64,000 nt of DNA, taken from NCBI RefSeq assembly GCF_001598235.1, contig NZ_BCYO01000001.1, positions 310,001 to 374,000 on the forward strand, written 5' to 3'. The translations under genes were made by a program, and so were the position numbers. Each line of letters starts with the position of its first letter. The first letter of the stretch is position 1. The notes under the pieces were generated by a model, which had not been told where the DNA came from, searched no databases, and was given only the letters and a program-made list of their open reading frames with translations. Source of the DNA: Polaromonas jejuensis NBRC 106434 (GTDB taxonomy: Bacteria; Pseudomonadota; Gammaproteobacteria; Burkholderiales; Burkholderiaceae_C). Below are positions 46,658 through 54,215 of the stretch, in pieces.

Positions 46658-47887
46658 ATGAGCATCGAAATGATTGAAATCGAGGAATTCAACCAAGGCA
46701 CACAAATCAAGGTCATCGGTGTCGGCGGCGGCGGCGGTAACGCCGTCGGGCACATGATTGACTGCGGCGTGCAGGGCGTCGAGTTCATCTGCGCCAACAC
46801 CGACGCGCAGGCCCTCGCCCGTGGCAGTGCGCACAAGATCATCCAGCTGGGCAGCAGCGGATTGGGAGCCGGCAGCAAGCCGGACAAGGGTCGCGATGCG
46901 GCCGAGCTGGCGATTGACGACATTCGCAGCGCCATCGACGGCGCGCACATGCTGTTCATCACGGCCGGCATGGGCGGCGGCACAGGTACCGGCGCCGCAC
47001 CCGTGATCGCTCGCGTGGCCAAGGAGATGGGCATTCTGACGGTCGGCGTGGTGACCAAGCCTTTCGACTTCGAAGGCGGACGCCGCATGACCAACGCCGA
47101 TCTCGGCCTGGCCGAGCTGGAGGCGAATGTGGATTCGCTGATCGTCGTGCTCAACGAAAAGCTGCTGGAAGTGCTGGGCGATGACGTGACGCAGGACGAA
47201 GCCTTTGCCCACGCCAACGATGTGCTGAAAAACGCCGTCGGCGGGATTGCCGAAATCATCAATGTGCCGGGTCATGTCAACGTCGACTTTGAAGACGTGC
47301 GCACCGTGATGGGCGAGCCTGGCAAGGCCATGATGGGCACGGCCAAGGCCAGCGGCCCTGACCGCGCGCGCCTCGCCGCCGAACAGGCCGTGGCCTGCCC
47401 GCTGCTGGAGGGCATCGATTTGTCGGGTGCCAAGGGCGTGCTGGTGCTGATCACCGCGGCCAAGGGCTCGCTCAAATTGAGCGAATCCAAGCTGGCGATG
47501 AACACCATCCGCGCTTACGCCTCGCCCGATGCGCATGTCATCTATGGCACGGCTTATGACGACGAGCTGGGTGAGGACATCCGCGTGACGGTGGTGGCCA
47601 CCGGCCTGAGCCGCCAGGGGGTGCGCCGCCATGCACCGCCGCTGCAGGTGCTGCGCACCGGAACCGACAACGTGCCCTTCAACGTGCCCACCCTCAATGC
47701 CATGACGGGCACTGCAGGCGTGGCGCAGGTGAGCATGGGATCGGCGCAGCCCGACTACGGCAACATGTCGGTGCCCAGCGTGTGGCGCACCAACCGTACC
47801 CAGGCTGCGGCCAAGGTGGATGCGCTGGCATCGGGGGGCATGGACGATTTCGAGATTCCGGCCTTCCTTCGCAAGCAAGCGGATTAA
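46658..47887 (+). CDS. ftsZ: Cell division GTPase FtsZ
   Basis: A 409-residue tubulin-like GTPase. Nucleotide-binding elements are VGGGGGNAVGHMI, the tubulin signature GGGTGTGAAPV, and the T7 loop region. The C-terminal peptide DDFEIPAFLRKQAD binds FtsA and other partners. AGGAGG at 46645-46650 gives a strong ribosome binding site for the ATG. It is followed by the 95-bp repeat. Confidence 0.98.
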   Translation: MSIEMIEIEEFNQGTQIKVIGVGGGGGNAVGHMIDCGVQGVEFICANTDAQALARGSAHKIIQLGSSGLGAGSKPDKGRDAAELAIDDIRSAIDGAHMLFITAGMGGGTGTGAAPVIARVAKEMGILTVGVVTKPFDFEGGRRMTNADLGLAELEANVDSLIVVLNEKLLEVLGDDVTQDEAFAHANDVLKNAVGGIAEIINVPGHVNVDFEDVRTVMGEPGKAMMGTAKASGPDRARLAAEQAVACPLLEGIDLSGAKGVLVLITAAKGSLKLSESKLAMNTIRAYASPDAHVIYGTAYDDELGEDIRVTVVATGLSRQGVRRHAPPLQVLRTGTDNVPFNVPTLNAMTGTAGVAQVSMGSAQPDYGNMSVPSVWRTNRTQAAAKVDALASGGMDDFEIPAFLRKQAD

Positions 47888-48263
47888 TAGGGCCCCCACG
47901 CTTGTGGCTACGCCGCTCTTCGAGAACGCTTCGCGTACTGCGCTGCCCCCCGAGGGGGCTGCCCCGCCTTGGGGCGGCCCAGCGGTGGGGAGGGTGTAAA
48001 GCTGCTGCGCGGCCCGGTCTTGAGCCTGTGGTGCGCGCCGTACTGTCGTAGGCTGTGCTCCTCGGCTCAACTTCGGCCCGCTCGCTACGCTTTCCATCCC
48101 ACTAATCACCGCGCAATGAGGCAGGGCCGTCATGCGGCTATGTCGTCGATAGTTTTTCGCTGCATTGCAATAGAACCGGGCGGCTCAATATGCGGGATAT
48201 GAGGGCCTTTGCCCCTTAATCCTTACTTGGCGCGTTGATGCGTGCACAAATTAAAATAAAGCC
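47888..48263 (+). other. 376-bp gap between ftsZ and lpxC
   Basis: The first 100 bp are repeat copy 2. The rest has no gene I can support; it should hold the lpxC promoter (AT-rich ACAAATTAAAATAAAGCC just upstream of its ATG) and leader. Confidence 0.5.
47891..47985 (+). repeat. 95-bp dispersed intergenic repeat, copy 2
   Basis: Matches 19331-19425 from GGCCCCCACGCTTGTGGCTA through CTTGGGGCGGCCC. It contains a CCCCCCGAGGGGG hairpin and GCCCCGCCTTGGGGC, so it can fold strongly. It begins 3 bp after the ftsZ stop and could end or protect the ftsZ mRNA. Confidence 0.85.
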
Positions 48264-49187
48264 ATGCTTGCCCAAAGAACCCTCAAATCCCTGACCAAGG
48301 CTGTCGGCGTGGGTCTGCACAGCGGCCAGCGGGTGGAGTTGACCCTGCGGCCGGCAGCGCCTGATACGGGGATCGTGTTCAGGCGCGTCGATTTGCCGCA
48401 ACCGGTGGACATCGTCATCTCGGCGCAGGCCGTGACCGACACCCGGCTGGCCTCCACCATCTCCAGCGGCAGTGCCAAGGTGCACACCGTGGAGCACCTG
48501 ATGTCGGCCTGTGCCGGCCTGGGCATAGACAACCTCTACATCGACATCACCGCCGAAGAGGTGCCCATCCTTGACGGTTCCGCCTCTTCCTTTGTCTTTT
48601 TGCTGCAGTCGGCCGGCATTGAACTGCAGGCAGCCCCCAAGCGCTTTGTCCGCGTGATCAAGCCGGTGGAAGTGCGTGAGGGCGAGGGGGCCTCCGCCAA
48701 GTGGGCGCGCCTGAGTCCCTACGAGGGCTACAAGCTGAGTTTTGAAATTGACTTTGACCACCCGGCCGTGGATTCCACCGGCCAGCGCGTGGAATTCGAC
48801 ATGGGGTCGGGCACCTACAGCCGCGACATTGCCCGGGCCCGTACCTTTGGCTTTACCAAAGACGTGGAAATGATGCGCGCCAACGGCCTGGCACTCGGGG
48901 GCGGGCTGGACAATGCCATCGTCATGGACGACTACAAGGTCCTCAACAGCGATGGCCTGCGCTACAACGATGAGTTCGTGAAGCACAAGATACTCGACGC
49001 CATGGGCGATCTGTACCTGCTGGGCAAACCATTGCTGGCGGCGTACAGCGCCTTCCGCTCCGGCCACGCCATGAACAACAAGCTGCTGCGCGAACTGCTC
49101 TTGCACCCGGAGGCTTACGAAACCGTTACCTTCGATGACGAAAACCGCGCGCCCCAGGGTTTTGCCACCCTGGCGCGCGCCTGGTAG
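48264..49187 (+). CDS. lpxC: UDP-3-O-acyl-GlcNAc deacetylase LpxC
   Basis: A 307-residue zinc enzyme, first committed step of lipid A synthesis. It starts [20 protein letters not shown], has the zinc motif [17 protein letters not shown], the [11 protein letters not shown] loop, and the C-terminal [16 protein letters not shown] (third ligand and catalytic His). It stands at the usual end of the dcw cluster. Confidence 0.97.
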   Translation: MLAQRTLKSLTKAVGVGLHSGQRVELTLRPAAPDTGIVFRRVDLPQPVDIVISAQAVTDTRLASTISSGSAKVHTVEHLMSACAGLGIDNLYIDITAEEVPILDGSASSFVFLLQSAGIELQAAPKRFVRVIKPVEVREGEGASAKWARLSPYEGYKLSFEIDFDHPAVDSTGQRVEFDMGSGTYSRDIARARTFGFTKDVEMMRANGLALGGGLDNAIVMDDYKVLNSDGLRYNDEFVKHKILDAMGDLYLLGKPLLAAYSAFRSGHAMNNKLLRELLLHPEAYETVTFDDENRAPQGFATLARAW

Positions 49188-49214
49188 CGGGCCCCAGGGT
49201 TTTAGTTTCAAGCC

Positions 49215-49391
49215 ATGCTGCTTTTCCGCTGGCTCATCCTGCTGTTGCTGCTGGTGGCCGCGGTGTCGTTCATGTTTTATGCCGGGACCGGGCAATTCCG
49301 GTTCAGGCGATTCGGCCTGCTCATCCTCAAGTGGACGCTGGTCGCCGCCTTCGGTTTTTTTGCGGTGTTGATTCTGGAACGCATAGCCTGA
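49215..49391 (+). CDS. Small two-helix membrane protein (58 aa)
   Basis: MLLFRWLILLLLLVAAVSFM opens a 58-residue protein with two hydrophobic helices (about residues 4-22 and 36-54) joined by a basic turn (RFRRFG). It lies 27 bp after lpxC and on the same strand, and its composition agrees with coding DNA. I do not recognise the family. The function is unknown; it could be co-transcribed with lpxC. Confidence 0.65.
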   Translation: MLLFRWLILLLLLVAAVSFMFYAGTGQFRFRRFGLLILKWTLVAAFGFFAVLILERIA

Positions 49392-49405
49392 GCGGCGATA
49401 CCCTT

Positions 49406-49426
49406 GCGGGCCTCGGGCTGGCCCGC
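49406..49426. terminator. Hairpin between the small membrane protein gene and ruvC
   Basis: GCGGGCC pairs perfectly with GGCCCGC across a TCGGGCT loop, between two convergent genes. There is no T-run, so it may be a weak or Rho-assisted stop. Confidence 0.4.
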
Positions 49427-49427
49427 A

Positions 49428-49976
49428 TCACCGGCTTCGCCCATCCTTGTATTTCCCATCCATGCTGGCGCCCAAGCCACTGGCTTGTGCCAGACGCGCC
49501 ATCGCGCCACCCGCATGGGCATGGGTGATCGCCAGCCCCAAGGCATCGGCGGCATCGGGGCCGGGCAGGCCGGGCAGGCCCAAGAGGCGCTGCACCATGG
49601 ATTGAATCTGGGTTTTGTCGGCACGGCCATAGCCAGTCACGGCCTGCTTCATCTGCAGCGCGGTGTACTCGGCTACCGCCAAATCACTGGAAACAAGTGC
49701 CGTGATGCAGGCGCCGCGTGCCTGGCCCAGCAGCAGGGTGGACTGCGGGTTGACGTTGACGAACACAATTTCCACCGAGGCCGCATCCGGCTGGTAACGC
49801 TCCATGACTTCGCGCACGCCGTCAAACAGCACCTTGAGCCGTGCGGGCAACTGGCCCTTGCCGAGGTGGACGGTGCTGATGGTGCCGCTCGCCACATAAC
49901 GCAGTGTTGGGCCTTCGGCGTCAATCACGCCAAAACCGGTGGTGCGCAAGCCAGGGTCTATGCCTAAAATCCGCAT
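49428..49976 (-). CDS. ruvC: Holliday junction resolvase RuvC
   Basis: A 182-residue RNase H-fold nuclease. [20 protein letters not shown] has the first catalytic Asp, [20 protein letters not shown] a second acidic site, and the C-terminal [14 protein letters not shown] the final Asp pair. Cuts Holliday junctions with RuvAB, which are not in this window. ATG at 49976. Confidence 0.96.
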   Translation of the reverse strand: MRILGIDPGLRTTGFGVIDAEGPTLRYVASGTISTVHLGKGQLPARLKVLFDGVREVMERYQPDAASVEIVFVNVNPQSTLLLGQARGACITALVSSDLAVAEYTALQMKQAVTGYGRADKTQIQSMVQRLLGLPGLPGPDAADALGLAITHAHAGGAMARLAQASGLGASMDGKYKDGRSR

Positions 49977-49978
49977 GT

Positions 49979-50033
49979 GCTATACATTTTGTAGCTAATT
50001 GTGCCCGATGGAGTTGGGCTAGAGGCCAAAATA
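49979..50033 (+). repeat. Short dispersed repeat overlapping the end of the CdsA-like gene
   Basis: Reads TGCTATACATTTTGTAGCTA, a loop, then GTTGGGCTAGAGGCCAAAAT; one of the clearest copies. On the minus strand it provides the last codons (FGL) and the TAG stop of the CdsA-like gene at 50019-50021. Confidence 0.7.
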
Positions 50034-51008
50034 CCATCTGACCGAGTGGAAGAATACCGGCGCGGCAAAGCACAGCGCATCGACACGGTCCAGCAGGCCG
50101 CTGGCGCCGGTGATGGACCGTCCTTCAGCCCCCCAGTTGGTGATGCCGCGATCGCGCTTGAGGGCCTTCATGACCAGATGCCCGAGCGAGCCCGACACGC
50201 AGGCGATAAACGCCATCGCCACCGCCTGCGCCGGCTTGAAGGGCGTGAGGCCTGCCATCAGGCCGCCGACCAGGCTGGCCACGATGACGGCGATCAACCA
50301 GCTGCTCCAGTTAAAGCTCTTGCTGATGTGGGGCGCGCTGGGCTGGCGTTGCAGCTTGCGGCTGACCAGGTGCTGCACGATCATGCCGCCCTGCACCACA
50401 AACACCAGAAAAAAGACCAGAAAGGCATTTTTGCCCTCGTTGCCCACGTACTGGGGAAATTTCAGCAGCAGCAGGGCCGGCACGTGGCTCATGCCATAGA
50501 CGCAGACCATGATGCCCCACTGCAGCTTGGCGTTGCGCTCCAGGAAGCGGTGCGGATCATCCGCCAGTGCGCTGACCACCGGAATCGCCAGGAACACATA
50601 GACCGGAATGAACACGGTCACCAGGTCGAAATGCCGCGTGATCACCAGCGCAAACTGCAGCGGCAGCACCACAAAAAAGGCCAGCACCAGGCTGCGGTGA
50701 TCGCCCTGGCGCGTGGGCGAGAGGGTGATGAATTCGCGCAAGGCAAAAAAGGCGACCAGGCCAAACAGCACCGTCGCCACGGTCTCACCCAGCGTCCAGC
50801 CTATCCAGAACACCGTGCACATCAGCCAGGAGGTCCTCAGCAGCCCGTTGAGCTCCTTCAGGTTTTGCGAATGCAGATCGTCCTCATGCCGGTCGCGCAG
50901 CGACATCACCAGCGCTGCCGTGCTGAGAATGGCCAGCAGGCCAAACACCAGCACGAACAGCAGGCCGACCTGCTGGGGCGCAGAGAGGTTGCGCAAAAAG
51001 GTGTTCAT
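50019..51008 (-). CDS. CDP-diacylglycerol synthase-like membrane protein (CdsA family)
   Basis: A 329-residue multi-helix membrane protein. The C-terminal GSLGHLVMKALKRDRGITNW with the acidic DRVDALCFAAPVFFH is the CdsA signature (S-x(3)-K-R-x(4)-K-D). The length exceeds E. coli CdsA because of the extra N-terminal helices (PQQVGLLFVLVFGLL). Substrate is probably phosphatidate or a related phospho-alcohol. It overlaps the end of the acyltransferase gene (start in TGATG), so both act on the same lipid pathway. It may be a paralogue of the main CdsA. Confidence 0.85.
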   Translation of the reverse strand: MNTFLRNLSAPQQVGLLFVLVFGLLAILSTAALVMSLRDRHEDDLHSQNLKELNGLLRTSWLMCTVFWIGWTLGETVATVLFGLVAFFALREFITLSPTRQGDHRSLVLAFFVVLPLQFALVITRHFDLVTVFIPVYVFLAIPVVSALADDPHRFLERNAKLQWGIMVCVYGMSHVPALLLLKFPQYVGNEGKNAFLVFFLVFVVQGGMIVQHLVSRKLQRQPSAPHISKSFNWSSWLIAVIVASLVGGLMAGLTPFKPAQAVAMAFIACVSGSLGHLVMKALKRDRGITNWGAEGRSITGASGLLDRVDALCFAAPVFFHSVRWYFGL

Positions 51009-51619
51009 CAGGACGCTCTCAAGTCCAGCACCGCCTGCCGCGCGCGCGCCAGAAAGTGACCCCGGTCTTCATCGGCGCCCAGGGCGATGGGCGCGCCGAA
51101 GGTGACCGAGCACAGAATGGGCACGGGCACGACTTCCCCCTTGGGCATGACGCGCTGCACGTTGTTGATCCAGGCCGGCACCAGCACGACATGGGGGAAT
51201 TTCTGCGCCAGGTTGTAAAGGCCGGACTTGAATTTCTGCGGCTCTTCCTGGCAGCCCCGCGTGCCCTCGGGAAACAGGATGATGGAGTCGCCATTGCTGA
51301 GCGCCTCCATCAGCGGCTCCAGCGGGTCCTGCTCGCCGGTTTTGGCCCGGTCCACATAGATGGCGTTGAAAACCGCCGTGGTGATCCATTGCTTGAACGC
51401 CGTTTGGGTCCAGTAGTCCTTGGCCGCGATGGGCCGCGTGATGCTGCGCAGCTCTTCGGGCAGCGCCGCCCACATCAGCACCAGGTCGGCATGGCTTTGG
51501 TGGTTGGCGAAATAAATCCGCTGCTCGGCCTTGGGCGGGCAACCCTGCCAGCGCGCCTGGGCACCGGTCAGCAGACGGACCAGGCCCAGCAGAAAGAGGC
51601 GCATCAGTTTGGCGCGCAT
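51008..51619 (-). CDS. 1-acyl-sn-glycerol-3-phosphate acyltransferase-like (PlsC family)
   Basis: A 203-residue acyltransferase. Motif I is NHQSHAD (HxxxxD), and motif III is LFPEGTRG. The catalytic His and Asp lie near residue 42. PlsC acylates lysophosphatidate to phosphatidate, the CdsA substrate, so the pair makes chemical sense. ATG at 51619 is preferred to a longer upstream frame that overlaps mtgA. Confidence 0.87.
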   Translation of the reverse strand: MRAKLMRLFLLGLVRLLTGAQARWQGCPPKAEQRIYFANHQSHADLVLMWAALPEELRSITRPIAAKDYWTQTAFKQWITTAVFNAIYVDRAKTGEQDPLEPLMEALSNGDSIILFPEGTRGCQEEPQKFKSGLYNLAQKFPHVVLVPAWINNVQRVMPKGEVVPVPILCSVTFGAPIALGADEDRGHFLARARQAVLDLRAS

Positions 51620-51623
51620 CGTT

Positions 51624-52397
51624 TCAGGGCGGTTCCACGCCGCCCATGCGGGCCGTGATGGTGCTGGCGCGCGAGGCCAGGTAGCCCGAGCCGGGCCGGG
51701 TTTCAAAATACTTGGGCCGCGGCAGCATCACCGCCAGGCGCGCGGCTTCGTAGGCGCTGAGCCCGGCGGCGGGCTTGCGGTAGTAATGCCGGGCGGCGGC
51801 CTCGGCACCAAAAATGCCTTCGCCCCATTCCACGTTGTTGAGGTAAATCTCCAGAATGCGCTGCTTGTTCAGCAAGGCCTCCAGCAGCAGCGTGAGCAGC
51901 AGCTCCTGGCCCTTGCGCAGCAGGGTGCGCTCACCCGACAGCAAAAGGTTTTTGGCCAGTTGCTGCGTGATGGTGGAGCCGCCCACAATTTTGGGCGGCC
52001 TGGCAAGGGCCGCATTTTTGGCGGACCTGCCGGTCTTGTCGGCTTTGGCCGGGGCCGAGCGGGCGCTCAGCTGCGCCGCGCGCTGTTCGGCCCTGGCGTT
52101 TTTCTCCCAGGCTTTTTCCAGCGCCTCCATGTCCACGCCTTCGTGCTCTATGAAGCTGGCGTCTTCGGAGGCGATGACGGCGCGTTTCAGGTGGCTGGAG
52201 ATCTCCGCATAGGGCACCCACTGCTGGCGCCACTTCAGTGCGCCGGTGTTTCTGGCGATGAGGTAGGCCTCCGAGCGCTGGAAGGCGGTGGACTCGGGGC
52301 TGAGCACCGCCATCAGGGCGATGCGCCCCACAAAATAAAGCTGCAAGGCCAGCCCGGCCAGCACTGCCAGCCCGAGCAGCCTGAGCAGCGCCTTCAT
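51624..52397 (-). CDS. mtgA: Monofunctional biosynthetic peptidoglycan transglycosylase
   Basis: A 257-residue GT51 enzyme. A single N-terminal anchor (LLGLAVLAGLALQLYFVG) precedes the catalytic AVIASEDASFIEHEGVDME (first Glu) and GGSTITQQLAKNLLLSGER (second motif), then KQRILEIYLNNVEWGEGIFG. An Ala/Lys-rich loop (NARAEQRAAQLSARSAPAKA) lies between the two motifs, lengthening the usual short spacer. Polymerises lipid II. Follows aroE on the minus strand; ATG at 52397. Confidence 0.93.
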   Translation of the reverse strand: MKALLRLLGLAVLAGLALQLYFVGRIALMAVLSPESTAFQRSEAYLIARNTGALKWRQQWVPYAEISSHLKRAVIASEDASFIEHEGVDMEALEKAWEKNARAEQRAAQLSARSAPAKADKTGRSAKNAALARPPKIVGGSTITQQLAKNLLLSGERTLLRKGQELLLTLLLEALLNKQRILEIYLNNVEWGEGIFGAEAAARHYYRKPAAGLSAYEAARLAVMLPRPKYFETRPGSGYLASRASTITARMGGVEPP

Positions 52398-52410
52398 GGC
52401 CGCAGGACCT

Positions 52411-53262
52411 TCATGCCAGCTGCGCCCGCATTTCCTGCAGCACCTGTTGCGACGGTGGGCGCACCTGGCGCCACAGCGCAAACGATTCGGCGGCCTGCTC
52501 CACCAGCATGCCCAGTCCATCGCGAGGGGTGGCGCCGCCTTCGCTGGCCCAGGCCATGAAACCCGCCGCCGCGGGGCCGTACATCATGTCGTAGGCCAGC
52601 GCACCGGGTTTGAGAACGCGGCTGTCCACCGGCACGCCGGCACCCGCCAGGCTGCTCGCGCTGGCGTTGATGATGATGTCGAAATTGCCCTCCAGCCCTT
52701 GCAGGTCAAGCGCAATCAGCTCTGTTTTTTGTAGCAAATCCTGCAGCGAAGGGTGCGCCTGGTGGCGCGCCGCCAGGGCCTCGGCCCTGGCCTTGGTGCG
52801 ATTGACCAGCACCAGGCGGCGCGGCAGGGCTGCCAGCAGCGGTGCCAGGACACCCGCGGCGGCGCCGCCGGCACCGATCAGCAGCACATCCCGCCCGGCG
52901 AGTGAAACACCGGCGTTGTTCTGGATGTCATTGACCAGGCCCACGCCATCGGTGTTGTCGGCATGCAGGCTGTGGCCGCCAGGGCCGGGCTGGATGAGTA
53001 GGGTGTTGACGGCCTGCGCCAGCTGGGCCCGGTCGGTCCGCGACGTGGAGGCCTGAAAGGCCTCGAGCTTGAAGGGCACGGTGACGTTGCAGCCGCGCAC
53101 GCCATCCTGCGCCAGCTGCGCCAGCGTGGCCGCAAAACCATCCAGCGGGACCAGCAGGCGCTCATAGCGCAGGGCCTGGCCCGTCAGTTCGGCAAAGCGC
53201 GCGTGAATCAGCGGTGATTTGCTGTGGGCTACCGGGTTGCCCAGTACGAAGTACTTGTCCAT
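52411..53262 (-). CDS. aroE: Shikimate dehydrogenase
   Basis: A 283-residue NADP enzyme of aromatic amino acid synthesis. Substrate-binding KYFVLGNPVAHSKSP and GCNVTVPFKLEAF, NADP-binding LLIGAGGAAAGVLAPLL with NRTKARAE. ATG at 53262 agrees with the family. It overlaps no neighbour; mtgA follows 13 bp on. A weak TTTTTTGTAGC stretch at 52724-52734 may be a remnant of the short repeat. Confidence 0.96.
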   Translation of the reverse strand: MDKYFVLGNPVAHSKSPLIHARFAELTGQALRYERLLVPLDGFAATLAQLAQDGVRGCNVTVPFKLEAFQASTSRTDRAQLAQAVNTLLIQPGPGGHSLHADNTDGVGLVNDIQNNAGVSLAGRDVLLIGAGGAAAGVLAPLLAALPRRLVLVNRTKARAEALAARHQAHPSLQDLLQKTELIALDLQGLEGNFDIIINASASSLAGAGVPVDSRVLKPGALAYDMMYGPAAAGFMAWASEGGATPRDGLGMLVEQAAESFALWRQVRPPSQQVLQEMRAQLA

Positions 53263-53315
53263 GAGTTCAGTATGTATCCATGATTGAACGCCTTGTCCAT
53301 GGGGGCGGCCGGCGT

Positions 53316-54164
53316 TCAGCGGCTCGTGAGCCGGGTTTCAAGGGTGTCGTCCCGCGTGAACTTGAAGCGCGACACCACCACGATCTGGTCGGCCTTGCGG
53401 CGCATGCTCTCGCTGAACCTGCCGAAGGGGCCGGTGCCGCGAACAATGGTCTGCGCCCGCCGGTCCAGCGTCAGGTTGCCCGAGGTCTGGACCACTTCGG
53501 TGTCCAGCACGCGGCCATCAAAATTCACCGTGACGACCATGGTGAGCTCGCCATACAGCTTCTTGCCGGCCTGCTCGGGGAAGTTGACGGTGCCCCGGTC
53601 TTCGACCTTGCGGCGCAGCGCGTCGTAATACACCGCATACACCTCTTCGCGCGTGGCCGGGCTGATATAGCGTTTTTTGGGGCGCGCATTTTCTTCATTG
53701 ATGCGCTTTTCAATTTCGGCCAGGATCTTGACGAGCTGCTTGCGCTTTTCCTCGCGCTCGGCCCGTGCCGGGTTGTTGGCCGGCAGCGTCATGTCCGGCG
53801 GCGGCATGGTGGCCAGCTGCTTCTTGAGTTGCGCCAGCAACTGGGTTTGCTGCTCCTGCAGCGACTCGACCTGGCGCTGCGCGTCTTCCGTCGCGTCGCC
53901 CAGCTCCATCAGGGCCGAGGGCGGCAGCGGCGAGGTGGCGCGCCCTTTTTCGAGTTGGCCGCCGCCGGCGAGCGAGGCCTGCGCAATGGCTTTGGCAAAG
54001 TCCGGTTTCTCGCTGGACCTGGCATTGACCAGAATCACTTCCAGCGGCGTGTCCTGAAACACGCGGTTGAAGCGCTCCGGGTCGACAAAGCGCACGGTCA
54101 GCAGCAGCGCATGGAAGGCCAGCGAGGCGCCCAGGGCAATTTGCAGAGTGCTAGGTGTCTTCAC
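53316..54164 (-). CDS. TonB-family energy transducer
   Basis: A 282-residue protein with an N-terminal membrane helix (LQIALGASLAFHALLLTVRF), a long charged helix-rich middle with coiled-coil character (ALMELGDATEDAQRQVESLQ, EEKRKQLVKILAEIEKRI) and a C-terminal TonB domain (NFDGRVLDTEVVQTSGN, RFKFTRD). It has no Pro-rich linker of the E. coli type. No ExbB/ExbD or receptor genes adjoin it; it may serve one elsewhere or work in another role. Confidence 0.8.
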   Translation of the reverse strand: MKTPSTLQIALGASLAFHALLLTVRFVDPERFNRVFQDTPLEVILVNARSSEKPDFAKAIAQASLAGGGQLEKGRATSPLPPSALMELGDATEDAQRQVESLQEQQTQLLAQLKKQLATMPPPDMTLPANNPARAEREEKRKQLVKILAEIEKRINEENARPKKRYISPATREEVYAVYYDALRRKVEDRGTVNFPEQAGKKLYGELTMVVTVNFDGRVLDTEVVQTSGNLTLDRRAQTIVRGTGPFGRFSESMRRKADQIVVVSRFKFTRDDTLETRLTSR

Positions 54165-54215
54165 AGGCGGAAATTATCGGTGTTTATCGGCCGCTCTTTG
54201 AGCGTTGATCGGGTG

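Noticed and set aside
46592-48133. Minus-strand open frame over ftsZ
   Set aside because: Antisense shadow of ftsZ and the 95-bp repeat; no domain.
52722-52760. Possible extra copy of the short repeat in aroE
   Set aside because: Only TTTTTTGTAGC matches; the GGGCTAGAGGCC end is missing, so chance cannot be excluded.
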